A DNA stretch of 64,000 nt from Streptomyces sp. ERV7 (GTDB lineage Bacteria > Actinomycetota > Actinomycetes > Streptomycetales > Streptomycetaceae). A model generated the notes under the pieces. It made no database searches and had not been told where the DNA came from. It was given only the letters and a program-made list of their open reading frames with translations. The stretch lies in assembly GCF_001653515.1 (NCBI RefSeq), contig NZ_LYOY01000029.1, forward strand, positions 1,550,001 through 1,614,000, written 5' to 3'. This document shows positions 40,681 through 49,386 of the stretch, one piece after another (positions within the stretch are counted from its first letter, which is position 1; every line of letters starts with the position of its first letter). The position numbers were made by a program, and so were the translations under genes.

Positions 40681-40808
40681 CCGGGACGGGAGCCTCCCCC
40701 GAGCTCCCCCTCCCACCGGCGGTACAGACCGTGCGGCACGGCCGCCGCGTCCAGCACCCGCCCGGCGACGAAGTCCACCAGATCCTGGATGTGCGTCGCC
40801 CCCGCCCT
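40677..40808 (-). pseudogene. ubiX: ubiX (flavin prenyltransferase) 3'-end remnant
   Basis: The last 43 codons (AGATHIQDLVDFVAGRVLDA, then HGLYRRWEGELG) match the C-terminus of streptomycete UbiX, the enzyme that makes prenylated FMN for UbiD-type decarboxylases, including the one in the futalosine route. Upstream of about 40808 similarity stops abruptly (TLRTPHLRTPAPLPR is unrelated), so the catalytic N-terminal 170 or so residues are gone. The remnant still sits convergent to the 41-residue protein next to Lrp and mqnE, the usual place of ubiX. Real deletion or assembly join. Confidence 0.7.
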
Positions 40809-41265
40809 GGGAAGGGGTGCGGGGGTGCGGAGGTGTGGGGTGCGCAGGGTGGTGGCAGTCACAGCGGTGCAGCAGGTTCAGGTCATCTCCGGCCCGCTGT
40901 TTTCATTGTGAAATAAATCTGCTTGGCGTGAAGATTTTCAAACCTTCTGCGGGGTCTGTGGTGGAATTATCCCCTCCCTTGAGAGAAAACCGGCCCTCCT
41001 GATTTCCGCGACCGAAAATATTGGCGTCTGCGCGGATTTCATGGGCGGCATCCGGATGAAGTAACCCCCCACACCAACGGGCAAACCGCCTAATTTCAGC
41101 CCTGTGGGGAAATGCGCCCGAGGCTGGACGCATGATCACGCTCCATGAAGACTTGAGGGAAATTCGTCGGGAGTTCGTCCGGCACTGTGTAGTCGGCGCT
41201 CACTGCGCGTCGGTCGACCGAGTCCTGAATTCCGGGCGAGACCCGACTGTCCGATGGGGGATGAA
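40809..41265. other. AT-richer gene-free region upstream of the SDR gene
   Basis: About 457 bases with no convincing gene on either strand. From 40900 to 41110 the sequence is markedly less GC-rich than the rest of the window (TTTTCATTGTGAAATAAATC and similar). It probably contains the promoter of the SDR gene and marks the right side of the ubiX junction. Confidence 0.5.
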
Positions 41266-41982
41266 ATGACGAAGGCCGTTGCTCTCATTACCGGTGCCAA
41301 CAAGGGAATTGGATTAGAGATCGCGCGCCAGCTGCACGAGAGAGGTGTCACCGTGCTGCTGGCCGCGCGCGACGAGGAGCGCGGCACGGCCGCCGCCGAG
41401 AAGCTGGGGGTGCCGTTCGTCCAGCTGGACGTGACCGACCCGGACAGCATCAAGAAGGCCGCCACCTGGGTCGACCTCGCGTACGGCAAGCTCGACATCC
41501 TGGTGAACAACGCGGGGGTCACGGTCGTCGAAGAGGAGGGCCGGCCCAGCATCGCCTCTCTCGACGTCATGCGCCGCATCTACGAGACCAATGTCTTCGG
41601 TGTGGTGGCGGTGACCAACACATTCCTGCCGCTGCTGCGCAAGTCGCCGGCGGGCCGGATCGTCAACCAGTCCAGCGGGAGGTCGTCGCTGGGGCAGACG
41701 CTGGACCCGGAGCATCCGGTCTGGCGCGTCCCGGTCAATCTGTCGTACAGCTCCTCCAAGACCGCGCTCAATATGGTCACGGTGTCCTACGCCAGGGAGC
41801 TGTGGGACACCGCGATCAAGGTGAACGCGGTCGACCCGGGCTGGTGCCGCACCGACATCAACGGCGGCGAGGGCTACCGGTCCGCCGAGCAGGGCGCGGC
41901 CATCGCCGTGAAGCTCGCCACCCTCGACGCCGACGGTCCGACCGGCACCTTCAGCGACGAGCGGGGCACGGTGGCCTGGTAG
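41266..41982 (+). CDS. Short-chain dehydrogenase/reductase
   Basis: 238 residues. Classical SDR: cofactor motif TGANKGIG (9-16), NNAG, and catalytic YSSSK (Tyr161, Lys165) with a preceding Ser in NQSSGR. Start ATG 41266 with GGGGGA five bases upstream (ATG 41254 also in frame). Closest in style to carbonyl-reductase-like plant/actinobacterial SDRs using NADPH. An acyltransferase-3 gene follows after 209 bases, as in some secondary-metabolite tailoring pairs, but no other biosynthetic gene is present. Confidence 0.9.
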   Translation: MTKAVALITGANKGIGLEIARQLHERGVTVLLAARDEERGTAAAEKLGVPFVQLDVTDPDSIKKAATWVDLAYGKLDILVNNAGVTVVEEEGRPSIASLDVMRRIYETNVFGVVAVTNTFLPLLRKSPAGRIVNQSSGRSSLGQTLDPEHPVWRVPVNLSYSSSKTALNMVTVSYARELWDTAIKVNAVDPGWCRTDINGGEGYRSAEQGAAIAVKLATLDADGPTGTFSDERGTVAW

Positions 41983-42191
41983 CAGGCGCCTCACCGCAGA
42001 GGCTCCGGCGGGCGTCGCCACCTGCGAAGACCCCGGTTCCGTACCCCTGAGCCCCGGCGGGCACGTGGCCTGGACGTGCCCGACGGCGGCCGGTTCCGGG
42101 GCTCCGGGCCGACCACGTGGGGCGCCGCCGCGACTCCCCGTCCCTGAGCCCGGGACACACCCAACTCCCCACGAATTCAGGAAGGTTATCC

Positions 42192-43379
42192 ATGACGCAC
42201 GGCGTGCCACGGACGCCTCGCGAGGCATCCGGGCGGGACAGCGTGCCCGCTCGCGGTCTCTCCCGGCTGCCCTCGCTGACCGGACTGCGGTTCCCCGCCG
42301 CGCTCCTGGTCTTCATCAGCCATGTCGGGCAACCCGTTCCCCAGACGCGTCTGTTCGAGGACGACAAGCTGGCCATGGACCTCAACAAGGCGACGGAGAA
42401 GGCCGGTTCGCTGGGTGTCGCGTTCTTCTTCGTGCTCAGCGGCTTCGTCCTGACCTGGTCCGCCCGCCCGAACGACACCGCCCGGGCCTTCTGGCGCCGC
42501 CGGTTCGCCAAGATCTACCCCAACTATGTGATCACCTGGGGCCTGGCGATGCTCCTCTTCGCCTCCGCCTACACCCCGACGCGCGTCGCGCTCGCCAACC
42601 TCTTCATGGTCCAGGTGTGGATACCCGACTTCACGTACCTGCTGAGCGTGGACCCGGCGAACTGGTCGCTCGGCTGCGAGCTGATCTTCTACGCCTCGTT
42701 CCCCCTGCTGCACCGCCTGTTCCTGCGCATCGACCCGGCCCGGCTGAAGTACTGGATCGGCGCCGTCGTCGCGGCGATCATCCTCACACCGCTGTTCACC
42801 TACAACGTCCTGCCCGACTCCCAGTCCGTCCAGCTCAACACCTCGGCGGCCGCCGACGCTTCGGTGGAGCAGTTCTGGTTCGCGTACTTCTTTCCGCCGG
42901 TGCGTCTGCTCGACTTCGCGCTCGGCATGCTGGTGGCGCACGCGGTGCTGAACGGGCGCTGGCGCAACATCGGCCTCCTGTGGTCCAGCGTCCTCCTGGC
43001 CGGCAGCTACTGGCTCGCGCAGGAGTCGGACATGCTCTACGCCCAGCGCGCCACCTCCATCATCCCGATCATCCTGCTGATCGCGGCGGCCGCGATGGCC
43101 GACGCCAAGGGCGAGTTCACCCTCTTCCGCAACCGCACGATGGTCTGGCTCGGCGAAATATCCTTCGCCTTCTACCTCCTGCACTTCATCGTGCTTGCCT
43201 ACGGCCGCAAACTCCTCGGCCACGACCTCTACTCGACGCCCGTGGCGAGCGCCCTGGCCGCTGCCCTGTTCGCGGTGAGCGTCCTGACGTCCTGGGCCCT
43301 GTACGCACTCGTCGAGCGGCCCATCACCCGCCACTGGTCGAGACCCCGCCGGGAAAAATCCTGTCGCCGCAGATTCTGA
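42192..43379 (+). CDS. Acyltransferase-3 (OafA/YrhL-like) integral membrane O-acyltransferase
   Basis: 395 residues from ATG 42192, AGGAAGG upstream. About ten transmembrane helices. Conserved start LPSLTGLRFPAALLVFISHV places the probable catalytic His at position 44; LGVAFFFVLSGFVLTW and FWRRRFAKIYP are family hallmarks. Such enzymes O-acylate sugars, macrolides or surface glycans using acyl-CoA on the cytoplasmic side. C-terminal LVERPITRHW is also typical. Partner of the SDR gene upstream by position only. Confidence 0.9.
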   Translation: MTHGVPRTPREASGRDSVPARGLSRLPSLTGLRFPAALLVFISHVGQPVPQTRLFEDDKLAMDLNKATEKAGSLGVAFFFVLSGFVLTWSARPNDTARAFWRRRFAKIYPNYVITWGLAMLLFASAYTPTRVALANLFMVQVWIPDFTYLLSVDPANWSLGCELIFYASFPLLHRLFLRIDPARLKYWIGAVVAAIILTPLFTYNVLPDSQSVQLNTSAAADASVEQFWFAYFFPPVRLLDFALGMLVAHAVLNGRWRNIGLLWSSVLLAGSYWLAQESDMLYAQRATSIIPIILLIAAAAMADAKGEFTLFRNRTMVWLGEISFAFYLLHFIVLAYGRKLLGHDLYSTPVASALAAALFAVSVLTSWALYALVERPITRHWSRPRREKSCRRRF

Positions 43380-43489
43380 CGGCTCTGCAGGGGCACGGGA
43401 ACCGTCACCGGACCTTCACACAACCGGCCCGTTACGCGCAGAGATGAGGGCACCCGTGAACGGCCGTCTTCTGCGAGGAGTCCGGAGCC

Positions 43490-43687
43490 ATGTTCATTGT
43501 TGCGTGCCTGTTGCTGCCGGCCGTCGCGGCGCTGCTGTACGGCATGGACCGCGTCGAAGACTGGCTGACCCACGTCCCGAGGCCGCCTCGCCACGCCCGT
43601 ACGCGCCACCTGCGTCTCATCCACGGGGGCAAGGAAGGCCCGGTCACGCGGTCGCAGACAGCGGGCCGACGCTCGGACGCGGCCTGA
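43490..43687 (+). CDS. Small conserved membrane protein
   Basis: 65 residues, ATG 43490 preceded by GAGGAG. One transmembrane helix (MFIVACLLLPAVAALLYGMD) and a basic cytoplasmic tail with RHARTRHLRLIHGG. I recognise this pattern as a small conserved Streptomyces protein of unknown function. Confidence 0.8.
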   Translation: MFIVACLLLPAVAALLYGMDRVEDWLTHVPRPPRHARTRHLRLIHGGKEGPVTRSQTAGRRSDAA

Positions 43688-43856
43688 GCGGCGCCAGTGG
43701 CGGCTCTTGCGGGCCGGTCACCGCCCTCGGCGGGTGCGGGTGTGTTCCGCTCTGGTCCGGACGGGGGACAGTGCGCCGGTGACCGGCGCGGTTTCGCTCC
43801 TGCGGGTAGGGATAGCGAAACCCTTCGCCCCCGAGCCCGCGCATGGGAGGAGTTCC

Positions 43857-44384
43857 GTGGACGCGACCGTGCTCCTGCGCGAGGACCCCAGGACCACGAC
43901 AGGCGCCTCGGATGCCGTCGGCCCTGCCCGGCGCCGACAGCCGATGTGGGGGCCTCGCGCGCCCCGCTCGGCATGGCGTCGAGCGGCGGCGTCGGCGCTC
44001 TGCGCCGGAGCGATCGGCGCCCTGCTGATGGCATGCGGGGCGAGCTCGGGCAGGGTGGACGGCGCCCGCGACGCGAGCCGCGCGTTCCAGCGTGCCGTGG
44101 CGGCGGGCGACTATGCGGCGGCATGCGGTCTGTTGGCCCCCGGGACGCGGCGGCAGTTGGAGGAGGACGAGAAGAAGCCGTGCGGTCAGGCGTTGCCGGG
44201 GCAGGAGCTCCCCACCGCCGGCCCCGGTGACAGCGCTGAAGTGTACGGACGGCAGGCCGCGATCAGTGCGGGCGGGCAGAAGCTCTTCCTGGCGCAGTTC
44301 ACCGGCGGATGGAAAGTCGTCGCGGCCGGCTGCACGCCACGGGGCGGCGAGAAGCCCTATCGCTGCGTGGTGAAGGGCGGCTGA
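43857..44384 (+). CDS. Lipoprotein of unknown function
   Basis: 175 residues from GTG 43857 with GGAGGAG six bases upstream. A long N-terminal extension precedes the lipobox LLMAC (Cys60); initiation at Met30 is an alternative. The exported part (VDGARDASRAFQRAVAAGDY, then CGLLAPGTRRQLEEDEKKPC) has a cystatin/NTF2-like look and four cysteines. First gene of an apparent operon with the 27-residue peptide and the DUF6766 protein. Confidence 0.75.
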   Translation: MDATVLLREDPRTTTGASDAVGPARRRQPMWGPRAPRSAWRRAAASALCAGAIGALLMACGASSGRVDGARDASRAFQRAVAAGDYAAACGLLAPGTRRQLEEDEKKPCGQALPGQELPTAGPGDSAEVYGRQAAISAGGQKLFLAQFTGGWKVVAAGCTPRGGEKPYRCVVKGG

Positions 44385-44386
44385 GC

Positions 44387-44470
44387 ATGCGCGCACTCTT
44401 CTTCACCTGTCTCGCCGTCGTCTTCGGCGGACTGGGGTACTTCATCGCGATCGGAGCGATGTACCGATGA
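44387..44470 (+). CDS. 27-residue membrane peptide
   Basis: MRALFFTCLAVVFGGLGYFI and then AIGAMYR: a single transmembrane helix. It starts two bases after the lipoprotein stop and its TGA overlaps the ATG of the DUF6766 gene (ATGA), which argues that it is translated. I recall similar tiny proteins before DUF6766 genes in other streptomycetes. Function unknown; perhaps a subunit of the DUF6766 membrane protein. Confidence 0.7.
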   Translation: MRALFFTCLAVVFGGLGYFIAIGAMYR

Positions 44471-45171
44471 CCCGGCACAGCGGACGGAGCGACCGGCGCG
44501 CCAACTTCTGGAAGGACAACAGCCTCACCCTCGCCTTCGGTACGGGCTTCCTCCTCACCCTGCTCGGCCAGGCGCTCGCCGGGCACGCCGAGTTCAACGA
44601 ACAGCTCACCGTGGCCGACCTCCAGCCGCTGAGCCTCGGCGAGTACATGATGTCCTCGGACTTCGCCGTCGATGTCACCGAGAACTGGCAGTCCGAGTTC
44701 CTGCAGTTCTTCCTCTATATCTTCGGCACCGTCTGGCTCGTCCAGCGTGGCTCACCCGAGTCCAAGGAACCGCACGAGAGGGGACCCGAGAGCGAGAGCG
44801 AGCAGCGCATGGGGGACCACGCGCGGGAGGACTCCCCGCGGTGGGCGGGCACCAAGGACTGGCGGCAACGGGTCTACTCCCGCTCCCTGGGGCTGCTCAT
44901 GGGCCTGCTGTTCCTGCTGTCCTGGCTCGCCCAGTCGATCTCGGGGGTGGCCGCCCACAACGAACAGCAGCTGAGCCGGCTCCAGGACCCGATCAGCTGG
45001 GGCTCCTACCTGGTGTCACCCGAATTCTGGGCCAGGACCCTGCAGAACTGGCAGTCCGAACTCCTGGCGGTCGCCGCCATGGTCATCCTCTCCGTCTACC
45101 TCCGCCAGCGCGGCTCCCCGGAGTCCAAGCCGGTCGGCGCGGCCCACGGCGCCACGGGCGTCGAGGGGTGA
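44467..45171 (+). CDS. DUF6766 family membrane protein
   Basis: 234 residues from ATG 44467. The protein is an internal duplication: each half has a hydrophobic helix (TLAFGTGFLLTLLGQALAG; LMGLLFLLSWLAQSISGVAA), then HNEQQL/FNEQLT, a TENWQSEFLQF or LQNWQSELLAV helix, and the same RGSPESK tail. Four transmembrane helices in all, with a charged loop between the halves. Widespread in Streptomyces, function unknown. Coupled to the 27-residue peptide by ATGA. Confidence 0.88.
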   Translation: MTRHSGRSDRRANFWKDNSLTLAFGTGFLLTLLGQALAGHAEFNEQLTVADLQPLSLGEYMMSSDFAVDVTENWQSEFLQFFLYIFGTVWLVQRGSPESKEPHERGPESESEQRMGDHAREDSPRWAGTKDWRQRVYSRSLGLLMGLLFLLSWLAQSISGVAAHNEQQLSRLQDPISWGSYLVSPEFWARTLQNWQSELLAVAAMVILSVYLRQRGSPESKPVGAAHGATGVEG

Positions 45172-45284
45172 GGATCCGCCGGAGCGTTGAGCAGGCCAGG
45201 TGGACGCACTGGGTACGGATACTCACGACAGGGCCTCGGTTCCGCCTGATCCTGGGGACAGACCGCGTCACCCGGAGGCAACCG

Positions 45285-45620
45285 ATGAACGCTCGCACCC
45301 TCATACGTCTGACGTTCGCCAACCCCGCTTCGGCGATCTATCTCGGGCTCTTCGGCGGATCCGTCGCGATCGCCGCCGCCGTCACGCTGTTCAGCTCGGA
45401 CCCGGGATTCATCTGGGTGTGGCCGGCCCTCCTCACCTTCCCCGCCCTGTTGTTCGCGGTTGCGGTCGGTCAGGGAGCCTGGGGGACGGGAGAGGTGCCC
45501 ACCTGGGTCCTCGTCGGCGGGCTCATCACCTGCGCGCTCGTCCAGTCATTCGTCCTTGGAGTGCTCCTGAAGGCTCTCCGTGGCCGCCGCCGGGGGCTCA
45601 CCCATCCCCACCACGGCTGA
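45285..45620 (+). CDS. SCO4225-type small membrane protein
   Basis: 111 residues from ATG 45285 with GGAGG seven bases upstream. Begins MNARTLIRLTFANPASAIYL and has three to four hydrophobic helices (GSVAIAAAVTLF, FPALLFAVAVGQGA, VLVGGLITCALVQSFVLGVL), a pattern I associate with the SCO4225 family. No known function. Confidence 0.78.
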   Translation: MNARTLIRLTFANPASAIYLGLFGGSVAIAAAVTLFSSDPGFIWVWPALLTFPALLFAVAVGQGAWGTGEVPTWVLVGGLITCALVQSFVLGVLLKALRGRRRGLTHPHHG

Positions 45621-45669
45621 AATCGCCCCCCATCGTTCGGCCACGCCGTCCGATCGGGCGCCAAAATTT

Positions 45670-45686
45670 ACTTGGAAATTCCAAGT
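45670..45686. promoter_or_regulatory. 17-base perfect palindrome upstream of the GNAT gene
   Basis: ACTTGGAA-A-TTCCAAGT, perfectly symmetric, centred 31 bases before ATG 45709. Strong candidate operator for a dimeric regulator; none is encoded beside it. Confidence 0.7.
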
Positions 45687-45708
45687 GGCGTGGCTACGCT
45701 GACGCTCC

Positions 45709-46143
45709 ATGATCACCAGCAGTGGGAGCAGCGGCTATGAACTGTCCACGGACCCGGCTCGTCTCGACGTGGCGTTGGTGCACCGATGGCTGTCGACGGA
45801 CGCGTACTGGGCCCTGGGGCGCACCCGGGAAACAGTCGAAGCGTCGATACGCGGATCCCTGAACTTCGCCCTCTTCGACGCCACCGGTGAGCAGGTCGCC
45901 TACGCCCGCGTGGTCACCGACCGCGCCACCTTCGCCTGGCTGTGCGACGTCTATGTCACTCCCGGCCACCGCGGCAGGGGGCTGGGAACCCGGCTTGCCG
46001 AAGCGGTTCGTGAGCACCTCGCGCCCTATCGGCTCAAGCGGGTGCTCCTCTCGACGTTCGACGCCCACGGGGTCTACGCGAAGGCCGGATTCACCCCGGT
46101 CCCGCACCCCGAGAACTTCATGGTCTTGAACGCGGAAGGGTGA
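45709..46143 (+). CDS. GNAT-family N-acetyltransferase
   Basis: 144 residues. VHRWLSTDAYWALGRTRETV is followed by FAWLCDVYVTPGHRGRGLG, the acetyl-CoA-binding motif A, and GVYAKAGFTPVPHPENFM, typical of YitI/RimJ-like small GNATs. ATG 45709 has no Shine-Dalgarno; the palindrome at 45670 suggests dedicated transcriptional control. Substrate unknown. Confidence 0.9.
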   Translation: MITSSGSSGYELSTDPARLDVALVHRWLSTDAYWALGRTRETVEASIRGSLNFALFDATGEQVAYARVVTDRATFAWLCDVYVTPGHRGRGLGTRLAEAVREHLAPYRLKRVLLSTFDAHGVYAKAGFTPVPHPENFMVLNAEG

Positions 46144-46283
46144 GCGGGGCCGTCGCGCGGTGTACGGGGTGACCCTCGTGGTGGGGGTCACCCGCTTGCG
46201 GATCTCCCCAAGGTCCCCTCGCACAAAGCCAGTTGTGGCGTCTTCCCCTCGTACGCATTCGGCGCCCAATCGCGGAACGGCCC

Positions 46284-46311
46284 TTGACAGCCCCTCCCTG
46301 CCTCATGCAGT
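46284..46311 (+). promoter_or_regulatory. Promoter of the GH48 cellulase gene
   Basis: TTGACA (46284-46289) and a weak -10 TGCAGT (46306-46311) with a 16-base spacer. The CebR box begins two bases downstream, so bound repressor would cover the start site. Confidence 0.55.
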
Positions 46312-46312
46312 T

Positions 46313-46326
46313 TGGGAGCGCTCCCA
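46313..46326. promoter_or_regulatory. CebR operator
   Basis: TGGGAGCGCTCCCA, the perfect 14-base palindrome known as the binding site of the LacI-family cello-oligosaccharide repressor CebR. It lies 64 bases upstream of the GH48 start codon. Confidence 0.93.
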
Positions 46327-46389
46327 CAGGTTCAAAGCTCGCGCACAGCACCGCGCCCCCGTCACCGAGCCGCTTGGAGTGACCCCCAC

Positions 46390-49311
46390 ATGCCCTCGCG
46401 CACCAGACGCAGGCGAGGTCTGCGCCGCCTGCTCCTCACCTACGCCACCGCACTCTCGCTGCCCCTCGGGGCGATCGCCGCCGGAGCTGTTCCCGCAGCT
46501 CACGCCGCCTCCGTCCAGTGCGGTGTCGACTACAAGACCAACGACTGGGGCTCCGGTTTCACCGCCGACATCACGGTGACCAACCGGGGCTCCGCCGCCA
46601 TCGACGGCTGGACACTGACGTACGCCTACGCGGGCAACCAGCAGTTGACCAACGGCTGGAACGGCACCTGGACGCAGTCCGCGAAGACCGTCACGGTCAA
46701 GGCCGCCGACTGGAACAAGACCATCGCCGCCGGTGGCGCCGTCACCGCCGGCGGTCAGTTCACCTACAGCGGCACCAATACCGCGCCCACCGCGTTCGCC
46801 CTCAACGGCACAGCCTGCACGGGCGCCCACCAACCCCCGATCACCGTGCTGACCAGCCCGGCGGCGGGGGCCACCTACACGGTGGGCGACCCGGTGCCGC
46901 TCGCCGCGACGGCGGCCGCCGCGGACGGGGCGTCGATCGGCAAGGTCGAGTTCTACAGCGACACCACCCTGCTCGGCACGGACGCCACCGCGCCCTACGC
47001 GTTCTCCGCGACCGGGCTCACCCCGGGCGACTACTCGGTGTATGCCAAGGCGTACGACAGCCTGGGCGCCTCGGCCGAGTCCGCTCCCGTCGGCATCCAC
47101 GTCACCAGCGGACCCGCCGTCGTCGCCTCGCCCGGCCAACTCTCCGTCCAGCAGGGCAAGTCGGCGACATTCGGCGTCAAACTGTCCACCCAGCCGACCG
47201 CCAACGTGACCGTGAGCGTCGCCCGTGCCTCCGGTAACACGGGGCTCTCCCTCACGTCCGGCGCGAGCCTGCTCTTCACCCCGTCGAACTGGAACACCGC
47301 CCAGCAGGCGACGGTCACCGCCGACGCGACCGGCACCGGCGCGGCCGTCTTCGCGGCCACCGCCCCCGGTCACGCCAAGGCCGAGGTCACCGCTACCGAA
47401 CTGGCCGCGTCCAAGACGTATGACGCACGCTTCCTCGCCCTCTACGGGAAGATCACCGACCCGGCGAACGGCTACTTCTCGCCCAAGGGCATCCCGTACC
47501 ACTCGGTGGAGACGCTGATCGTCGAGGCGCCCGACCAGGGGCACGAGACGACTTCGGAGGCGTACAGCTATCTGATCTGGCTGCAGGCCATGTACGGCAA
47601 GGTCAGCGGCGACTGGTCCAAGTTCAACGGTGCCTGGGACATCATGGAGAAGTTCATGATCCCCACCCATGCCGACCAGCCCACCAACTCCTTCTACAAC
47701 GCCTCGAAACCGGCCACGTACGCGCCCGAGGGAGACCTTCCGTCCCAGTACCCGGCGCAGCTCGACCCGTCCGTCCCGGTCGGGAACGACCCCATCGCGG
47801 GTGAGCTGAAGAGCGCCTACGGCACCGACGACATCTACGGCATGCACTGGCTGGAGGATGTCGACAACGTGTACGGGTACGGCAACGGGCCCGGCACCTG
47901 TGAGGCCGGGCCGACCGCGTCCGGGCCCTCGTACATCAACACCTTCCAGCGCGGCCCCCAGGAGTCCGTCTGGGAAACCGTTCCCCAGCCCACCTGCGAC
48001 ACCTTCAAGTACGGGGGGAAGAACGGGTACCTGGACCTGTTCACCAAGGACGCCTCGTACGCGAAGCAGTGGAAGTACACCGACGCCCCCGACGCCGACG
48101 CGCGTGCCGTGCAGGCCGCCTACTGGGCGGATGTATGGGCCAAGCAGCAGGGCAGGGGCGGCCAGGTGACCGCGACCGTCGCCAAGGCGGCGAAGATGGG
48201 TGACTATCTGCGGTACTCGATGTACGACAAGTACTTCAAGCAGCAGGGCAACTGCGTCGGGCCGACGACCTGCCCGGCCGGCAGCGGCAAGAACAGCTCC
48301 AGCTATCTCCTGTCCTGGTACTACGCCTGGGGCGGCGCCACCGACGCCTCGGCGGGCTGGGCCTGGCGCATCGGATCCAGCCATGTGCACGGCGGCTACC
48401 AGAACCCCCTCGCCGCCTGGGCGCTCAGCTCGTACGCCGATCTGAAGCCCAAGTCGGCCACCGGCTCGGCCGACTGGGGCACCAGCCTCAAGCGGCAGCT
48501 GGAGTTCTACCGCTGGCTGCAGTCCGACGAGGGCGCCATCGCGGGCGGAGCTACCAACAGCTGGCAGGGCCGGTACGCGACGCCGCCCGCCGGTACACCC
48601 ACCTTCTACGGCATGTACTACGACGAGGCCCCCGTCTACCACGACCCGCCCTCCAACCAGTGGTTCGGGTTCCAGGCCTGGTCGATGGAGCGGGTCGCCG
48701 AGTACTACCAGCAGAGCGGTGACACCGCCGCCAAGGCGGTGCTCGACAAGTGGGTGGGCTGGGCGCTGTCCAAGACCACCGTCAACCCGGACGGCACCTA
48801 TCGCATCCCGGCCACCCTCCAGTGGTCCGGCAAGCCCGACACCTGGAGCTCGGCCTCCCCCGGGGCCAATGCGGGCCTGCACGTCACCGTCGCCGACTAC
48901 ACCGACGACGTGGGCGTCGCCGCCGCCTACGCCAAGACCCTCACCTACTACGGCGCCAAGTCCGGCAACACGGCGGCGAAGTCGATGGCCAAGAAGCTCA
49001 TCGACGGTATGTGGGACCACAGCCAGGACGCGCTGGGCATCGCGGTGCCCGAGACCCGTACGGACTACAAGCGGTTCGCCGACCCGGTGTACATACCGAG
49101 CGGCTGGAGCGGGACCATGCCCAACGGGGACAGGATCGACCCGGCGTCGACCTTCACCTCGCTGCGCTCCTTCTACAAGAACGACCCGGCCTGGTCGAAG
49201 ATCGAGACCTATCTCGCGGGCGGCGCCGCCCCGGTCTTCACCTACCACCGGTTCTGGGCCCAGGCCGACATCGCGATGGCCATGGGCGCGTACGCGGAGC
49301 TGCTCGAATAG
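46390..49311 (+). CDS. Secreted GH48 reducing-end cellobiohydrolase with CBM2
   Basis: 973 residues from ATG 46390. Signal peptide to about residue 39 ([10 protein letters not shown]). CBM2 at about 40-142 ([20 protein letters not shown]), an Ig-like domain ([19 protein letters not shown]) at about 155-240, a second beta-sandwich at about 245-340, and the GH48 catalytic domain from about 350 to the end. The general acid lies in GHETTSEA (Glu390). GH48 enzymes release cellobiose processively from cellulose chain ends. Expression should be induced by cellobiose through the CebR box upstream. A terminator follows at 49325. Confidence 0.95.
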   Translation: MPSRTRRRRGLRRLLLTYATALSLPLGAIAAGAVPAAHAASVQCGVDYKTNDWGSGFTADITVTNRGSAAIDGWTLTYAYAGNQQLTNGWNGTWTQSAKTVTVKAADWNKTIAAGGAVTAGGQFTYSGTNTAPTAFALNGTACTGAHQPPITVLTSPAAGATYTVGDPVPLAATAAAADGASIGKVEFYSDTTLLGTDATAPYAFSATGLTPGDYSVYAKAYDSLGASAESAPVGIHVTSGPAVVASPGQLSVQQGKSATFGVKLSTQPTANVTVSVARASGNTGLSLTSGASLLFTPSNWNTAQQATVTADATGTGAAVFAATAPGHAKAEVTATELAASKTYDARFLALYGKITDPANGYFSPKGIPYHSVETLIVEAPDQGHETTSEAYSYLIWLQAMYGKVSGDWSKFNGAWDIMEKFMIPTHADQPTNSFYNASKPATYAPEGDLPSQYPAQLDPSVPVGNDPIAGELKSAYGTDDIYGMHWLEDVDNVYGYGNGPGTCEAGPTASGPSYINTFQRGPQESVWETVPQPTCDTFKYGGKNGYLDLFTKDASYAKQWKYTDAPDADARAVQAAYWADVWAKQQGRGGQVTATVAKAAKMGDYLRYSMYDKYFKQQGNCVGPTTCPAGSGKNSSSYLLSWYYAWGGATDASAGWAWRIGSSHVHGGYQNPLAAWALSSYADLKPKSATGSADWGTSLKRQLEFYRWLQSDEGAIAGGATNSWQGRYATPPAGTPTFYGMYYDEAPVYHDPPSNQWFGFQAWSMERVAEYYQQSGDTAAKAVLDKWVGWALSKTTVNPDGTYRIPATLQWSGKPDTWSSASPGANAGLHVTVADYTDDVGVAAAYAKTLTYYGAKSGNTAAKSMAKKLIDGMWDHSQDALGIAVPETRTDYKRFADPVYIPSGWSGTMPNGDRIDPASTFTSLRSFYKNDPAWSKIETYLAGGAAPVFTYHRFWAQADIAMAMGAYAELLE

Positions 49312-49324
49312 CCGACAGCTCCGT

Positions 49325-49368
49325 GGCCCCGGTCCGTCCTGCCCGCCCCGCAGGGACGGACCGGGGCC
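49325..49368. terminator. Bidirectional terminator between GH48 and pectate lyase genes
   Basis: GGCCCCGGTCCGTCC and GGACGGACCGGGGCC form a perfect 15-base-pair stem with a 14-base loop, serving the convergent cellulase (+) and pectin operon (-). Confidence 0.85.
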
Positions 49369-49386
49369 CTCATGCCCGGCAGGGGC

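Noticed and set aside
40677..40862. 61-residue protein starting at 40862
   Set aside because: Only the last 43 codons are meaningful (UbiX end); the start is arbitrary sequence at the junction without an RBS.
46303..49248. Open frame of 981 codons antisense to the GH48 cellulase
   Set aside because: GH48 motifs, signal peptide and CebR promoter prove the plus strand; the antisense frame has no recognisable features.
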